In this document: positions 26,425-35,644 of the stretch, piece by piece
Numbering within the stretch: the first letter of the stretch is position 1
Layout of the letters: every line of letters starts with the position of its first letter
Origin: Rhizobium sp. NFR07
Lineage (GTDB): Bacteria; Pseudomonadota; Alphaproteobacteria; Rhizobiales; Rhizobiaceae
DNA length: 64,000 bases
Direction: 5' to 3'
Assembly: GCF_900111905.1 (NCBI RefSeq)
Contig: NZ_FOKM01000006.1
Location: 337,893-401,892, forward strand
The notes under the pieces: generated by a model
Databases searched by the model: none
What the model saw: the letters and a program-made list of their open reading frames with translations, nothing else
Told to the model about the DNA's origin: nothing
Position numbers and translations under genes: made by a program

Positions 26425-26805
26425 GACCGTTCCGGTATGTGAGCCGCCCTAAAGAGCGGCCTTGGGGTGGCGACGTCATGTACAGGTTCAAAGCCGGATA
26501 GCAGCCTTCTATCGCCGCTCACAGTGCGCACTCCGGCCGGCCGCCTGCCCTTAGGGTCTGAGATCTCAGCGGCAAAAGGCAAACAGACAGCGAGCCGATC
26601 CTCCCTGTTCTTTCTCCAGAACGCAACGATCAGCGCTTAAATAAAGTCGAAGCATCATAGGCGCCAAGGAATTCGAGACAGGATACTTGCCAGTATTATC
26701 AATTGACTTGCCCGTAACTTCATTGTCTCCTTCGATCCTGGGACGTGGGCGTATTTGACGATTGAAGGCTGATGCCATGTCTTCGTTCGGCGATTTAGAG
26801 GCACG
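26425..26805. other. intergenic region before the ECF sigma gene
   Basis: About 380 bases without a recognisable gene. A short GCCGC/GCGGC hairpin (26443-26460) may end the signalling operon, and a perfect 12-base palindrome CTGAGATCTCAG lies at 26558-26569. I did not find a convincing ECF-type GGAAC/CGTT promoter. Confidence 0.4.
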
Positions 26806-27348
26806 ATGACGACATTGGCGAAGGCACGATTTGCGCAGATTGTGCTGCCACGCATCGATGAGGGCTACCGCTTGGCGCGTTGGCTGACCGGCAGCGCCAC
26901 GGACGCGGAAGATGTCATGCAGGAGGCCTGCCTCAAGGCCTATCGAGCGATAGAGAACTTTGCCGAAGGCAATGCGCGGGCATGGTTCCTGACCATCGTT
27001 CGCAATGTGGCCTATTCCTGGCTCCAGCGGCACCGGCCCGCAAAATTCGTTTCGCTCGAGGACGTCTCCCTTGACCTGCAGCTTGAAATCGAAACAGGCG
27101 GCCTGATGTTCAACGCGGTGCCCACGCCGGAGGACGCTCTTCTTGACAAGCAGAGGGCGGCCGAACTCCAGGGCGCAGTGGAGGAGCTTCCCCTGCATTT
27201 GAGGGAAACCGTGGTACTCAGGGAGTTCCACGGACTAAGCTACAGGGAGATTGCATCGATCAGCAAAGTGCCTATCGGAACCGTCATGTCGAGACTTGCC
27301 AAAGCACGTCAGTCCCTGATTTCCCGTTTGAAGGAGATCGAGCATTGA
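26806..27348 (+). CDS. ECF-type RNA polymerase sigma factor
   Basis: A 180-residue sigma factor with region 2 (about 18-85; GSATDAEDVMQEACLKAYRAI and AWFLTIVRNVAYSWLQRHR) and region 4 (about 120-175; ELPLHLRETVVLREFHGLSYREIA then PIGTVMSRLAKARQ). No region 3 or extension is present. The stop overlaps the anti-sigma gene start, a standard co-regulated pair. Target promoters are unknown. The neighbouring partner-switch operon uses a different type of control, and no link between the two is evident beyond proximity. Confidence 0.9.
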   Translation: MTTLAKARFAQIVLPRIDEGYRLARWLTGSATDAEDVMQEACLKAYRAIENFAEGNARAWFLTIVRNVAYSWLQRHRPAKFVSLEDVSLDLQLEIETGGLMFNAVPTPEDALLDKQRAAELQGAVEELPLHLRETVVLREFHGLSYREIASISKVPIGTVMSRLAKARQSLISRLKEIEH

Positions 27349-28169
27349 CCATCGACAGCGAAACAATGCTGCTGCTGAATGCCTATCACGACGGGGAACT
27401 GTCGGCAGGGGAAGCGCTTTCGATGCAACACAGGATCGAGAGGGAGCCTGAGCTTGCGGCATTTGCGGCCCAGTTCCAGCGACTTTCTTCCGAACTGATT
27501 GATGTCTTGCCCGGCGAGCCTGCACCGGAACATCTGCGTGGAGCGATATTCGCTTCGCTTGCCGATGACCTGGTCGGTGGCAGTGACGAAGAAACGGACA
27601 AAAAGACTCGCGAAATGGTCGCGAAGCCCGCCGAGGCGTCAAAAGCCCCGCAGTGGCGTTCGATAGCAGCCGCCCTGCTGATCGGCATCATAACTGGCGC
27701 TCTCGGTGGAACTTACGGAGCCCGCCTGATGTCGGGGGACACGCGGGCCGCGCAGATCGAGAACGAAATACTCGCCGCACATTTGCGCGGATTGATTGCT
27801 CCGCAACCGTTCGACATTGCCTCCTCGGAAAATCATGTCGTCAAACCATGGTTCAACGGCAAGACGACCATCGCACCCACAGCTCCGGATTTCGCTGCTC
27901 AGGGCTTTCTCCTCGTCGGCGGCCGCGTGGACGTGATTGGTGGCACACCCGTCCCGGTGATGGTTTACAAGCGTCGCCAGCATACGATCAGCGTCACGGT
28001 GACAACGGCCGCCAACGGAAGTGCCAACGAGTCGAGCGCCATCACCGGCACCAATGTAAGGAGCTGGACGGACGGAGGCCTCACCTATTGGGCGGTATCC
28101 GACCTCAATCCGGCCGAGCTTTCATCCTTTGCCGATCTCTACCGGAGGAGGCTTGCAGGCGCCGGATAA
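27345..28169 (+). CDS. anti-sigma factor, single-pass membrane protein
   Basis: A 274-residue protein. The N-terminal helical anti-sigma domain (about 1-75) starts with LLNAYHDGELSAGEAL, typical of RsiW/ChrR-like factors but without the zinc HxxxCxxC motif. One membrane helix lies at about 105-125, and the rest is a periplasmic domain. The start is TTG with a strong AAGGAG eight bases upstream and a four-base overlap with the sigma stop; the next ATG at codon 8 is possible but lies too far from that site. Confidence 0.85.
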   Translation: MTIDSETMLLLNAYHDGELSAGEALSMQHRIEREPELAAFAAQFQRLSSELIDVLPGEPAPEHLRGAIFASLADDLVGGSDEETDKKTREMVAKPAEASKAPQWRSIAAALLIGIITGALGGTYGARLMSGDTRAAQIENEILAAHLRGLIAPQPFDIASSENHVVKPWFNGKTTIAPTAPDFAAQGFLLVGGRVDVIGGTPVPVMVYKRRQHTISVTVTTAANGSANESSAITGTNVRSWTDGGLTYWAVSDLNPAELSSFADLYRRRLAGAG

Positions 28170-28242
28170 AATAATTTCCACCAGCCGCGAATAAAGCGAC
28201 AGGCGCGCCGGTTTACACCAGCGAACGGGGCTGGGGATTTCC

Positions 28243-28869
28243 ATGAGCGCAATGGCATGCCTTCTGGCGGGTATCGGTGCCGGACTTTCGATTGCGATGC
28301 CTTTTGGTCCAACGAGCATGATGTGTGTCGAGCGCACGCTTGCGGACGGAATGCGCGCTGGTATGGCGACCGGGCTCGGCGTGGCGACAGTACACCTGAG
28401 CTACAGCACACTGGCGCTTCTCGGCGGCATGACGCTGATGAGCAAGCCGGAACACGCAAGTCTTATGACGTTTGCCGCCGGGCTGCTGCTCCTCTATTTC
28501 GCTGCCCGCCTATGGCGGCGAGAGCTTGTGGCGGCCACGCCCAACGGTGTTCCTGCAAGCTTTGCCCGAGCTTATTGCGGAGCGGTCTGCTTCGGCTTTA
28601 TCAACCCGGTAACGCCAGCGCTCTGCGCTGCATCCCTCACTGCTTTTGCAAGCCAGATCGCAGCACCGGGCGGGCTTTTGCCAATCGGCGTGTTCGCAGG
28701 TTCCTTAGCATGGTGGCTGACACTCAGCATCGGCATATCACGCCTAAGACAGCGCCTCAACCTGGGAACGCTCGCGCTTGCGAACCGTGGAGCGGGGATC
28801 CTCCTCGCAATTCTGGGATTGTCCATGCTGGCCACAAGTTTCGCGGGCCTGGCGCAAATTGTTTCCTGA
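28243..28869 (+). CDS. LysE family amino acid exporter-like protein
   Basis: A 208-residue inner-membrane protein with about six helices. The N-terminal GIGAGLSIAMPFGPTSMMCVERTL is the conserved first helix of LysE/RhtB translocators, and GFINPVTPALCAASL is the matching second-repeat motif. The family exports basic or small neutral amino acids and related metabolites. The gene follows the anti-sigma gene by about 70 bases in the same direction and may belong to the sigma-factor regulon. The substrate is unknown. Confidence 0.85.
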   Translation: MSAMACLLAGIGAGLSIAMPFGPTSMMCVERTLADGMRAGMATGLGVATVHLSYSTLALLGGMTLMSKPEHASLMTFAAGLLLLYFAARLWRRELVAATPNGVPASFARAYCGAVCFGFINPVTPALCAASLTAFASQIAAPGGLLPIGVFAGSLAWWLTLSIGISRLRQRLNLGTLALANRGAGILLAILGLSMLATSFAGLAQIVS

Positions 28870-28948
28870 CAGCGGTCCCGATGTCCAAGTCCGCTCTCGA
28901 TGAAAGCAACAGAACAGCGTTCGGGCCAACCCCACCCGAGATGCTGCT

Positions 28949-28993
28949 TGATGGAAGGCCGCGTCTCTCATGTCTCCGCGCGGCCTTCCATCA
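28949..28993 (+). terminator. long hairpin after the LysE-type gene
   Basis: A perfect 15-base inverted repeat (arms 28949-28963 and 28979-28993, core GGAAGGCCGCG) with a 15-base loop lies 80 bases after the LysE stop. There is no T-run behind it. Its strength and position suit transcription termination. Confidence 0.6.
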
Positions 28994-29122
28994 TCATCGG
29001 CACAAATTCCGAAGGGCGCAAAGCTTCGCAGTGAACTCGTGGACGAAAGAACAGGACCCGGACACCGGACGACCTGCAACGAGGCCCTTCAGGCTATTGC
29101 CTCAAGGCCGCGATCCCTCCAT

Positions 29123-29740
29123 ATGAACCCGATGACTGCTGATTCTAAGATATTCGTCGGCCTCAAATCGACCCGAAAAAAAACGACAACCAGAACCGAG
29201 CCCAGCGGCCCCAAATGCCATTGGGACGGTTGTGAACGTATTGGCCACCATCGTGCACCGGTTGGGCAGGAAGGTGAAGGCCTGTTCTTTATCTTCTGTC
29301 TTGAGCACGTGAAGGAATACAACAAGGGCTATAACTACTCGAGTGCACTCTCCAGCCCTGAAGTTGCGCGCTATCAGAAGGAGGCCGCGGTCGGAGGTCG
29401 CAGGTCTCTCGGAAGCGTATTCACGCAGCCGGAAGAAGCCCCGCTTCCGTCGACAGCGCGTTCCGGTTCGGCAAAAACAATAAACGCGCGAAAGTCTGCA
29501 GAGCGGGTTCAGGCGCATAAGGTCGAACTGCAAAAGCGCAAGCTCAGGGTCCTTGAAGCGAGGGCATTTGAAACGCTCGGCCTCTCGGAAGACGCGACGC
29601 CAGAAGAAATCAGGCGGCGCTACAAGGAGCGGCTCAAGCAGCTGCATCCCGATGCCAACAACGGAAGCCGAGCGTCCGAAGCTCAACTGAAAGCCTCCAT
29701 CGAAGCCCACAAGCTTCTCAAGCTGAACGGCTTTTGCTGA
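29123..29740 (+). CDS. J-domain (DnaJ-like) protein with N-terminal Cys/His motif
   Basis: A 205-residue protein. The N-terminal part holds a conserved Cys/His block (CHWDGCERIGHHRAP, then FCLEHVKEYN) that may bind zinc; the middle is basic and flexible. The C-terminal J domain (about 150-203) has RRRYKERLKQLHPDANNG with the essential HPD. This architecture is common in rhizobia and other alphaproteobacteria. It probably recruits an Hsp70 to specific clients, which are unknown. The start chosen is the first ATG past the terminator hairpin that gives this N-terminus; upstream in-frame starts lie within the hairpin. Confidence 0.82.
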   Translation: MNPMTADSKIFVGLKSTRKKTTTRTEPSGPKCHWDGCERIGHHRAPVGQEGEGLFFIFCLEHVKEYNKGYNYSSALSSPEVARYQKEAAVGGRRSLGSVFTQPEEAPLPSTARSGSAKTINARKSAERVQAHKVELQKRKLRVLEARAFETLGLSEDATPEEIRRRYKERLKQLHPDANNGSRASEAQLKASIEAHKLLKLNGFC

Positions 29741-30045
29741 TAACAGCCTGATGCCGAAATCGCGCCGACGGCCACATACCGTCGGCTCCCGGTATCTGAG
29801 ACGTCACCACCGCTACATCCAGCAATTGGTCCGAAGCATATCCGCCGATTCTTCGCACGGATCATGGCGACATGCATGTATCAGCTGAAATCATATCTCT
29901 TTCTCGTGAAATCTCCATGCATGCGACCATCTCGCTTATGGTCGACTTGCAAGCATCAACACCCCCCGAGTTCGGGCCATCGGTCAGGCAAGGCGTCAGG
30001 AACGTGAAGGAACATTGGTGACTTTCGCAAGAAGGAGGGAATCGG
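29741..30045. promoter_or_regulatory. intergenic region with terminator and paired CATGCATG palindromes
   Basis: A perfect 8-base hairpin GCCGACGG/CCGTCGGC (29764-29786) probably ends the J-domain gene. Two identical CATGCATG palindromes (29871-29878, extended to a 10-base ACATGCATGT, and 29916-29923) start 45 bases apart, ahead of the methyltransferase gene. They are candidate operator sites. No SAM riboswitch could be recognised. Confidence 0.4.
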
Positions 30046-30984
30046 ATGAACTTCGTCGAATGCTTGGAGTCCGCGCCTGTCGTTCTGACAGAAGGCGCTA
30101 TCGTAACACGGCTTGTTCATGAATTCGGCCTTCCGACACCTGACTCCGCCGCATTCGCCCATCTATTCAGTCAGCGCGGACGCGAGGCACTGGCCGAAAT
30201 CTATCGTAGCTATATGGCAATATCGGGCGACTTCGGCCTTCCCATGCAGGTAAGCACACCTACATGGCGCTCCCATCCGGATGCGCTGCGGCGCCTCGGG
30301 TTTTCCGATCCTGACGACCTCAGGCGCGTGAGTTCGGAGGCCGTTTCATTCGTCCAGCGAGTCAGGCAGGAAATGGGCTTGGAGAGCCAGATATACGTAG
30401 CGGGCGTGGTCGGGCCGCGTATAGATGGCTACGATGCGGCCAACGCTCCCGATGCGTTTGAATCCGAAAGCTATCATCGTACTCAGACGCGAGAACTCGC
30501 GGCAGCCGGCGCCGATCTTCTCTATGCACCGACCTTCCCCGCGAGCGCGGAGCTTCTAGGGATCGCGCGAGCATTTGCATCGACGGATCTGCCCTACGTG
30601 CTCGCACCGATTGTCGATGCCGGAGGACGCCTACCGGACGGCACTTCAATGGCGGAAGCTGTCGACCTCATCGACGCCAATGTCAGCCGGTCGCCGGTTC
30701 ATTTCATAGGCGGCTGCGTGCATCCCAGGCACTTTCAGGCTGGCGTCGCTATGACGACCTGGCCGAAATCGGCACGCGTGCAGGGCCTACAAGGCAATGC
30801 TTCGGACCTGCCTCCGGGCGTACTTGACGGCCTGGACCGCGTCGAGGGAAATAACCCTGAAGTCTTCGCAGATCTGATGGCGCATTTGCACGCAGGCGGA
30901 ATGAAGGTTCTCGGCGGCTGCTGTGGCACCAACGAGCAGCATATTCGCGCAATCGCACGCCGATTTATCGCCGAGAAAGTATAA
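30046..30984 (+). CDS. homocysteine S-methyltransferase family protein
   Basis: A 312-residue zinc-dependent methyltransferase like MmuM. The N-terminal LTEGAIVTRL-type start is slightly divergent from the usual LDGG. Zinc ligands are Cys in FIGGCVHP and the pair in GGCCGTNEQH near the C-terminus. Family members move a methyl group from S-methylmethionine or betaine-type donors to homocysteine or selenocysteine. AAGGAGG upstream supports the start. It is a single-gene unit, convergent with the next operon, so the donor is not indicated by context. Confidence 0.85.
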   Translation: MNFVECLESAPVVLTEGAIVTRLVHEFGLPTPDSAAFAHLFSQRGREALAEIYRSYMAISGDFGLPMQVSTPTWRSHPDALRRLGFSDPDDLRRVSSEAVSFVQRVRQEMGLESQIYVAGVVGPRIDGYDAANAPDAFESESYHRTQTRELAAAGADLLYAPTFPASAELLGIARAFASTDLPYVLAPIVDAGGRLPDGTSMAEAVDLIDANVSRSPVHFIGGCVHPRHFQAGVAMTTWPKSARVQGLQGNASDLPPGVLDGLDRVEGNNPEVFADLMAHLHAGGMKVLGGCCGTNEQHIRAIARRFIAEKV

Positions 30985-31092
30985 ATCGGCGGCATTTACG
31001 GGTTCGGACCAGGAGACCGCCGTAAAGTGGCGCCAATAGTGGCTGAAGGAATTCGCGTCCTCGAAGAGAGGTGAACCATCGAATTCCGGCAG

Positions 31093-32142
31093 CTAGAGCT
31101 TCGCCGGCAACTCGATACCGAGACGCTGCGCGTGTGGCACGAGCGAATCCATGATGCCTGTGTAAAGCACCACGCCTGTCTCCAGCGCGCCTCTCTTTCG
31201 TGCCGCCGCCGCTTCCCCCGGCAGCCTTACTTTGCTGACACCCGGTCGAGGGGGATTTGCCCGGCAGGCATCTGCCAGCCAGCCGGTCTGGCGCAGGAAG
31301 GCATCCTTGCCGCCAAAGGCCGCCGGGTCCCACACCTGCACGGTGACGGCCGCATTCGTACCCTTCGGGGCATCTGCCCGGCCATAGCCTGCGAGCCCCT
31401 GCGTGATCGCTTCGGCGATCAGCGCCATGCCGTAACCCTTCTGGCCGTGGTCGATGCCGCCCGTCGGCAGAAGCGTGCCGCCAGCCTCAAGCACCTTCGG
31501 ATCGCGTGACGGATTGCCTTCAGCATCCATCAGCCAATCGGCCTCGTATTGCCTTCCCTCACGGATCAACCGCTGCGCCATGTTGACGGTGGTGATCGAC
31601 GCCGAGATATCGACCAGGATCGGGTCCCCCGGCGTCGGAATTCCATGCGCGACCGGATCAGGCGTATAGACGCCCTTAAGTCCGCCGAAGGGTGCAACCT
31701 GAGCACCCGATGGCGACGAAGACGCAATCGATATAAGCAGCCCCTTCTCCGTGGCGAGCGACAGATAGGCCGCGAGCGCCCCGATATGATGGCTGTTGCC
31801 GATAACGACCGTCGCCGTGCCGAATTCCCCTGCCCTTTCGACAGCAAGCTTTACGGCTTCGGAGGTCAACCAAGCACCAGGCAGGCGGTTGCCGTTCCAG
31901 CAGACGGATGCGCCGCGATCGCTTACCGTTTCAAAGCTCCCGGTCCTGGCCATAATGCCGTCGGCAATGCTTTGCAGATACCATCCGGCAAGCGCCAACC
32001 CATGTGTCGAATGCCCCATCATATCGGCCTCGACGAGATAGGTGGCGACTGCGGTGGCCTTGTCGTCATCAAGGCCGGCAGCCGAGAAAAGCGAATGTGC
32101 GAACGCAAGCAGGGCATCGCTGGAGTAACGGGGATCGGTCAT
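31093..32142 (-). CDS. Ldh family (malate/L-lactate/sulfolactate-type) oxidoreductase
   Basis: A 349-residue NAD(P)-dependent dehydrogenase of the non-Rossmann MDH/LDH2 family. Characteristic segments are MGHSTHGLAL, the catalytic His in VIGNSHHIGALAAYLS, the SSPSGAQVAPFGG cofactor region and GIDHGQKGYGMALI. Members act on 2-hydroxy acids, ureidoglycolate, delta1-piperideine-2-carboxylate or diketogulonate. The ATG overlaps the upstream hydroxyacid dehydrogenase stop, and both follow a DapA-like aldolase and an ABC importer in one operon, so it should act on the same imported acid. Confidence 0.87.
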   Translation of the reverse strand: MTDPRYSSDALLAFAHSLFSAAGLDDDKATAVATYLVEADMMGHSTHGLALAGWYLQSIADGIMARTGSFETVSDRGASVCWNGNRLPGAWLTSEAVKLAVERAGEFGTATVVIGNSHHIGALAAYLSLATEKGLLISIASSSPSGAQVAPFGGLKGVYTPDPVAHGIPTPGDPILVDISASITTVNMAQRLIREGRQYEADWLMDAEGNPSRDPKVLEAGGTLLPTGGIDHGQKGYGMALIAEAITQGLAGYGRADAPKGTNAAVTVQVWDPAAFGGKDAFLRQTGWLADACRANPPRPGVSKVRLPGEAAAARKRGALETGVVLYTGIMDSLVPHAQRLGIELPAKL

Positions 32143-33107
32143 CTGTCGTATACCTCCGGATTGAGAACGCGAGGCGACCTGCGCCCGGCGATGAAGTCCT
32201 TGATGTCGCTGATCACCATCAGGCCCACATTCTCCAGAGCTTCCAGGCTGTCGGCGCCGCTATGGGGGGTGAACACGACATTCGACAGCTTGAAGAGCGG
32301 TTGCGACACATCGGGCGGCTCGGTGACGAATGCGTCGATCGCGGCGCCGCGAAGCCTGCCCTGGGCGAGAGCCTCCGCCAACGCATCGTTGTCGACGACC
32401 TCACCGCGCGCGAGATTGAGAAGGCATGCCCCCGGCTTCATCAGGGCAATCTGCCGCGGTCCGATCAACGCCGTATTCCCGGTGCCGCCGAATACGTGCA
32501 GCGATACATAGTCGGCACGGGACAGCAACGCATCGAGTTCGATAATCTCGATGCCATGCTCGGCAACGAACGCTTGATCAGGATAGAGATCCGAAGCGAC
32601 CACTGTCATCCCGAGCGCGATCGCCTTGCGGGCGAGAAGCTTGCCAATATTGCCCAGACCGACGATGCCGAGCACCTTGCCGCCGATCTCGGTTCCGGGC
32701 TTGCGGTCCCAGCAACCGGAGACCACGTTCATATGCCCGTATGGAATGTTTCTCGCCACCGAGAACATCATGCCCACCGCCAGTTCCGCAACGGCATTGG
32801 AGTTGGCGCCTGGTGTGTTGGTAACCGGATATCCCCTCGCCGTGCAGGCAGGAATATCGACATTGTCGACCCCGACGCCATGCTTGAGCACCGCCTTGAG
32901 CCGCGAAGCGCCGTTAACTGTCGCCGCATTGACAGGTACCAGCCCGGCGACGAGGAAGTCTGCCCGGCCGATATGTTCAGACAGGCCACCATCGGGCAGA
33001 GCCGTATCAGTGCAACGGATGATTTCCCAACCGGTTTCCTCAAGCAATTGCGGCAAGCGGCCGTGCCGCCCGAAACCGGGCGACGTCGTTACAACGACAA
33101 TCGACAT
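32139..33107 (-). CDS. D-2-hydroxyacid dehydrogenase (phosphoglycerate dehydrogenase-like)
   Basis: A 322-residue NAD-dependent dehydrogenase. The Rossmann loop GIVGLGNIG, catalytic Arg (LARGEVVD), Glu (VTEPPD) and His (FTPHSGADS) are present. AGGGGA seven bases upstream of this ATG sets the start; an extended frame upstream would overlap the aldolase gene and has no protein-like character. The substrate is a 2-hydroxy acid of unknown identity, probably an intermediate made or used by the adjacent aldolase and Ldh-type enzyme. Confidence 0.87.
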   Translation of the reverse strand: MSIVVVTTSPGFGRHGRLPQLLEETGWEIIRCTDTALPDGGLSEHIGRADFLVAGLVPVNAATVNGASRLKAVLKHGVGVDNVDIPACTARGYPVTNTPGANSNAVAELAVGMMFSVARNIPYGHMNVVSGCWDRKPGTEIGGKVLGIVGLGNIGKLLARKAIALGMTVVASDLYPDQAFVAEHGIEIIELDALLSRADYVSLHVFGGTGNTALIGPRQIALMKPGACLLNLARGEVVDNDALAEALAQGRLRGAAIDAFVTEPPDVSQPLFKLSNVVFTPHSGADSLEALENVGLMVISDIKDFIAGRRSPRVLNPEVYDR

Positions 33108-33118
33108 CAGCTTTCCCC

Positions 33119-34003
33119 TTACAGCAAGCCGAACTTCTTCAACGTTTCGCCGATGTGGGCGTCCTGTTCGGCGTTGGGCAGAAGGGCCGGCTGGCGGCTG
33201 GCGCCAACGGAGGGATCCTGCAGATAGAGCGCACGCTTGACCATGGCCGGCGGAAAACCGTGGGCGTAGAGGTCGGTGCGGAAGGCAGTGTAGATTTCCT
33301 GCTGGCGCTGGGCTTCCTCGAGATTGCCCGAATTGAAGCCGCCGACGATGCCAGCCAGAACATCCGGCATGGCGTTGCCGAGGCCGGAAATGCAGCCGGC
33401 GGCGCCGTTCTGCAGCGACCACAGGACCAGATGGTCGGGACCGGAATAGACTTCGAAACCTTCGACGTCCTTGGAAACCTGAAGATAGGCGGCAAGGGTT
33501 TCCTGCGCGCCACCGGAGCCCTTGATGCCGGCAATGTTGCCGTGGGTCGCCAACTTGCGGGCGGTTTCTGGCTCGATATGGTTCTGGGTGCGGGCCGGGA
33601 TGTCGTAGAGATAGACCGGCGTGTTGACGGCATCGGCCACGGTCGAAAAATGGCGGATCAGGCCGTCCTGCGTACAGGCGATAAAGAAGGGCGTGATGAC
33701 GGCAATGCCGGTGACGCCGCTGCGGTCGAATTCTTTCGCAAGCTGCAAAGTCTCGAAGGTGGCGGGCATGCCGGCATTGACGATGACATCGACCTTGCCG
33801 CCGACTTCATCGACCACCTCCTCCAGCAGTCTCACCTTTTCGCCATAGGTCAGCGCGGTGAAATCGCCATTGGTGCCGGCGCACATGATGTTGTTGCCGG
33901 CCGCCACCTGACGGCGCACCTGCGCGCGGGTGGCTTCGTAATTGATGGTTTCGTCGCCGTTGAAGCATGTCACGATCGCGACAAAAGCTTTCTTGGTCAT
34001 CAT
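33119..34003 (-). CDS. dihydrodipicolinate synthase/N-acetylneuraminate lyase family aldolase
   Basis: A 294-residue class I aldolase of the DapA superfamily. The GTNGDFTALT loop (residues 43-52), the Tyr in YLYDIPARTQ and the Schiff-base Lys in GIKGSGG are all in place. In catabolic operons such proteins split or dehydrate 2-keto-3-deoxy sugar acids or sialic-type acids rather than make lysine. It follows a dipeptide-type ABC importer gene by 21 bases and precedes two dehydrogenases. A sialidase-fold gene is divergent from the same importer, which keeps a nonulosonic-type substrate possible but unproved. Confidence 0.85.
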   Translation of the reverse strand: MMTKKAFVAIVTCFNGDETINYEATRAQVRRQVAAGNNIMCAGTNGDFTALTYGEKVRLLEEVVDEVGGKVDVIVNAGMPATFETLQLAKEFDRSGVTGIAVITPFFIACTQDGLIRHFSTVADAVNTPVYLYDIPARTQNHIEPETARKLATHGNIAGIKGSGGAQETLAAYLQVSKDVEGFEVYSGPDHLVLWSLQNGAAGCISGLGNAMPDVLAGIVGGFNSGNLEEAQRQQEIYTAFRTDLYAHGFPPAMVKRALYLQDPSVGASRQPALLPNAEQDAHIGETLKKFGLL

Positions 34004-34024
34004 TCTACTCCGGTATCAATCAAA

Positions 34025-35644
34025 TCAGGATGCTGTTGCGAGGCGCGCATTGCGATTGGCGGCCTGCACATCCGGGTCGGGATCGAGGCTGGCGGCAAGA
34101 AGGGCCTGCGTGTAGGGCTTTTGCAGATTGTCGAACACCTGCGCGACGGTGCCGAATTCGACAACCTCGCCCTTCTGCATGACCATCACGTAATCGGCAA
34201 AGTCGCGCACCAGCGGCAGGTCGTGGGCAATGAAGATGAAAGCGATGCCCATCTCCTTGCGCAGCTTGTCGAGCAGCGTGATCACCTGTGCCTGAACCGA
34301 GACGTCGAGTGCCGAGACGGCCTCGTCGCATACGATCAGCTGCGGTTCGAGTGCCAGCGCGCGGGCAATGGCGATACGCTGGCGCTGGCCGCCCGAAAAC
34401 TGGTGCGGATAACGGCCCATATGTTCGGCGGAAAGACCGACCTGACCCAACAATTCGGCGACGCGTTCGCGCCACTTGGCCTTGGGCAGAATTTCCGGGT
34501 GGATGACCCAGGCCTCGGAAATCAGCTGGTAGACCGTCATGCGCGGATTGAGCGACTGGGTCGGGTCCTGAAAGACCATCTGCAGATCGCGGCGCAGCTT
34601 GAAGAGTTCGCCCGGCGACATGGTGAAAAGGTCTTTGCCCTTCCACTTGGCGGTGCCGCCATCGGCCTCTTCCAGGCGCAGCAGGATGCGGGCGAGAGTG
34701 GATTTGCCCGAGCCGCTTTCGCCGACGACAGCGACGGTCTCGCCGGCCTTCAGGTCGAAGGACACGCCCTTCAGCGCTTCGAAGCCGCCGTAGAACTTTT
34801 TCGCATCCTTTACGCTCAGAATGGCGTCGCCCGAAGCTTCAGGCTCATGCATGTCGCCCTTGCCGGGGGCGGCGGCGATAAGCTTTTTCGTATAGGCGTG
34901 CTGCGGGTTGTGATAGACCTCGCGCACCGTGCCGCTTTCGACCAGCTGGCCCTTTTCCATCACGACGACGCGGTCGGCGACTTCCGACACGACGCCGAGA
35001 TCGTGGGTGATGATCAGCACGCCCATGCCGGTTTCGCGCTGGAGTTCCTTGAGGAGAGCCAGCACTTCCGCCTGCACCGTCACGTCGAGCGCGGTGGTCG
35101 GTTCGTCGGCGATCAGCAGGTCGGGTTTCAGAGCAAGCGCCATGGCGATCATGACACGTTGACGCTGGCCACCGGAAAATTCGTGCGGGTATTTGTCGAG
35201 CGCGCGTTCCGGCTCGGGCAGGGCGACGCGTTTGAAGAGGCGGAGCGCTTCGGCCTGGGCCTGCGTGTTGCCTATACCGTGGGTTTTGAGCGCCTCGCGC
35301 ATTTGCCAGCCGACCGTGTAGACCGGGTTCAGGTGGCTGAGCGGGTCCTGAAAGATCATGGCGATGCGGCGGCCGTTCACTTCGCGGCGCTGTTCGGGAT
35401 TCATCTTGAAGAGATCCTTGCCGTCGAGCAGGATTTCCCCGGAAGAGATCTTGCCGGGCGGCATGTCGATCAGGTTCATGATCGCCGAAGACGACACAGA
35501 CTTGCCGGAACCGCTTTCGCCGAGGATGGCCAGAGTTTCGCCACGATCGAGATAATAGGAGATGTTGCGCACGGCATGCACGACACCCGATACAGTGTGA
35601 AAATCGACCGAGAGGTTGCGGACTTCGAGAAGATGATCAGCCAT
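34025..35644 (-). CDS. fused dipeptide/oligopeptide-type ABC transporter ATP-binding protein
   Basis: A 539-residue protein joining two ATPase domains (DppD-like about 1-265, DppF-like about 275-530). Walker A motifs are GESGSGKSV and GESGSGKST; both halves have FSGGQRQR signatures and Walker B segments ([12 protein letters not shown] and [12 protein letters not shown]). Fusion of the two subunits is common in alphaproteobacterial peptide/sugar importers such as YejF. The start overlaps the upstream permease gene by eight bases. Confidence 0.92.
   Translation of the reverse strand: MADHLLEVRNLSVDFHTVSGVVHAVRNISYYLDRGETLAILGESGSGKSVSSSAIMNLIDMPPGKISSGEILLDGKDLFKMNPEQRREVNGRRIAMIFQDPLSHLNPVYTVGWQMREALKTHGIGNTQAQAEALRLFKRVALPEPERALDKYPHEFSGGQRQRVMIAMALALKPDLLIADEPTTALDVTVQAEVLALLKELQRETGMGVLIITHDLGVVSEVADRVVVMEKGQLVESGTVREVYHNPQHAYTKKLIAAAPGKGDMHEPEASGDAILSVKDAKKFYGGFEALKGVSFDLKAGETVAVVGESGSGKSTLARILLRLEEADGGTAKWKGKDLFTMSPGELFKLRRDLQMVFQDPTQSLNPRMTVYQLISEAWVIHPEILPKAKWRERVAELLGQVGLSAEHMGRYPHQFSGGQRQRIAIARALALEPQLIVCDEAVSALDVSVQAQVITLLDKLRKEMGIAFIFIAHDLPLVRDFADYVMVMQKGEVVEFGTVAQVFDNLQKPYTQALLAASLDPDPDVQAANRNARLATAS

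Noticed and set aside
26600..26805. ECF-type autoregulatory promoter ahead of the sigma gene
   Set aside because: GGAATT occurs, but no -10 element of CGTT/CGTC type was found at the right distance.
29930..30045. Possible SAM-responsive riboswitch before the homocysteine methyltransferase gene (TTGCAAGC resembles a SAM-II piece)
   Set aside because: The flanking pseudoknot-forming segments and the conserved AGCTAAA element of SAM-II are absent.
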